Part shown: in pieces, positions 4,792-5,743 of the stretch | Numbering within the stretch: the first letter of the stretch is position 1 | How the letters are laid out: each line of letters begins with the position of its first letter | From: Verrucomicrobiota bacterium | Lineage (GTDB): Bacteria; Verrucomicrobiota; Verrucomicrobiia; Verrucomicrobiales; DEV007 | Direction: 5' to 3' | Length of the DNA: 5,743 nucleotides | Assembly: GCA_020629815.1 (NCBI GenBank) | Contig: JAHDCN010000133.1 | Coordinates: 1-5,743, forward strand | Notes under the pieces: generated by a model | Databases searched by the model: none | Seen by the model: only the letters and a program-made list of their open reading frames with translations | Told to the model about the DNA's origin: nothing | Position numbers and translations under genes: made by a program

Positions 4792-5743
4792 ATGGAAGAA
4801 TCTCAAGAACAGGAAGTTGCTGACTGTCCGCCGGAAGAAAAGGAATATCCCAACGCCTTTCAGAAAAAGACTTTTTGGATCGCGATCACCGCACTGTCTA
4901 TTGTCGCCATCGGTGCCGTCGCCGTTGGTTTTATCATGCTCGGAGGCAAGGTGCTTGGCGTTCTACAGCCGGTGCTTGTGCCTCTCGCCGTAGCGGGAAT
5001 CATCGCCTACCTGCTTGAGCCTGTTGTCGTTTGGCTGAGAAAGAAGGGATGGAATGGCAACGTCGCCATGCTCACCGTCTACATCGGTTTTCTCGCCTTC
5101 GTGGTCGGGCTCATACTGTCTGTAATCGTGCCGACTTTTCAGGAAGCTCAGGAGTTGTATGACAAACGCGAAACCATTCGGCGCGACGTCGTCGAGGTGG
5201 TGCAGCGCGGCACCGTTGCAGCGAAAGAACGCTTCGGCGACCACGCGTTGATTCAGGACTTCGAACAAAAATTTGAAGCCGGACTCGACCAGATTTCCAA
5301 AGGCGCATTCGACGTCTTGCCAAAAGTCGGCACCTGGGTTTGGGAACGGTTGCGCGGAGCATTCGGCTTCTTTGGTTACCTGCTCGGTTTACTCCTGGTT
5401 CCTATTTACCTGTATTATTTCCTGCGGGAAGGCCACAAAATCTCCGACGGCTGGAGTGACTATCTGCCTCTGCGCGCATCCGAATTTAAAGACGAAGTCG
5501 TCAGCACCCTCAATGAGATCAATGGCTATCTGATCTCCTTCTTCCGCGGGCAAATGGTGGTCAGCTTGATTGATGGTGCACTCGTCGCTGTAGCCCTGAC
5601 TGCGATTGGACTGCCCCACGCAGTTTTGATTGGCGTGTTTCTCGCCGTCCTCGGTTTGATCCCCTACATCGGCAACCTCCTCGTCATGATCCCTGCAATC
5701 CTGATTGCGATCGCTCACTTTGGAGCGACTTCGGATTGGGGAA
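4792..5743 (+). CDS. AI-2E transporter / PerM-family membrane permease, N-terminal 317 residues
   Basis: The gene continues past the right edge; family members are usually about 340-400 residues, so most of it is present. I translated it from the ATG at 4792. After an acidic cytoplasmic N-terminus (1-25), hydrophobic segments occur at about 28-50, 54-81 and 92-114. An amphipathic, charged soluble region follows (115-188), then segments at 190-211, 255-273 and 276-309. This layout of three helices, a soluble middle and further helices is typical of the family. The conserved FFRGQMVVSLIDGALVA stretch (250-266) and GLIPYIGNLL (288-297) are strong family signatures. Despite the family name, only a few members are linked to autoinducer-2 export; others act in ion or solute efflux, and the substrate here cannot be told. 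AGGA at 4778-4781, ten bases before the ATG, is a weak possible ribosome binding site. The leader carries a strong hairpin. Confidence 0.92.
   Translation, partial: MEESQEQEVADCPPEEKEYPNAFQKKTFWIAITALSIVAIGAVAVGFIMLGGKVLGVLQPVLVPLAVAGIIAYLLEPVVVWLRKKGWNGNVAMLTVYIGFLAFVVGLILSVIVPTFQEAQELYDKRETIRRDVVEVVQRGTVAAKERFGDHALIQDFEQKFEAGLDQISKGAFDVLPKVGTWVWERLRGAFGFFGYLLGLLLVPIYLYYFLREGHKISDGWSDYLPLRASEFKDEVVSTLNEINGYLISFFRGQMVVSLIDGALVAVALTAIGLPHAVLIGVFLAVLGLIPYIGNLLVMIPAILIAIAHFGATSDWG

Noticed and set aside
4963..5718. Minus-strand open frames of about 80-110 codons
   Set aside because: They oppose the AI-2E-family permease, whose translation is well conserved; the shadow products are charged, low in hydrophobics and without motifs.

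Overview
The window looks like an ordinary chromosomal stretch of a Gram-negative bacterium with moderately GC-rich DNA. Most of its starts lack a convincing Shine-Dalgarno sequence. That trait, the large-type PurL and the secreted CehA/McbA-like metallohydrolase suggest the Planctomycetes-Verrucomicrobia-Chlamydiae group, perhaps Verrucomicrobiota/Opitutae. This placement is an inference with low confidence; no rRNA or marker tree is available here. I see no insertion sequence, phage gene, CRISPR array or tRNA.

Layout. Positions 1-1016 (minus strand) hold a purine-biosynthesis pair: a 147-residue PurS-like protein followed 37 bp later by purL, which runs off the left edge. Positions 1168-1449 (minus) hold a self-contained small unit: a 68-residue protein built around three YRG/FRG motifs (DUF4278-like), closed by a strong intrinsic terminator. 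The 252-bp gap 1450-1701 carries a near-consensus sigma-54 (-24/-12) promoter pointing at the small gene. Behind it lie inverted and direct repeats at the distances where enhancer-binding activators usually sit. Positions 1702-2574 (plus) encode a bacterial transglutaminase-like cysteine peptidase. It is tail-to-tail, with only 3 bp between stop codons, with a 654-residue exported PHP/CehA-type metallohydrolase at 2578-4542 (minus). Divergent from that, positions 4662-4751 (plus) can encode a 29-residue one-helix membrane peptide whose stop codon lies inside a long hairpin. A partial AI-2E/PerM-family membrane permease follows from 4792 to the right edge.

How the genes fit together. purS-like and purL together should provide FGAM synthase, the fourth step of IMP synthesis. 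The other genes look like separate transcription units without a shared pathway. The most interesting part is the YRG small-protein unit: sigma-54 promoter, a leader of about 42 nt, one 68-codon gene and a terminator, with a candidate activator site about 100-140 bp upstream. It reads as a tightly switched, single-gene response module of unknown function. The second point of interest is that the 147-residue protein may be a tandem (pseudo-dimeric) PurS, i.e. the N-terminal domain of a large PurL encoded as a separate gene.
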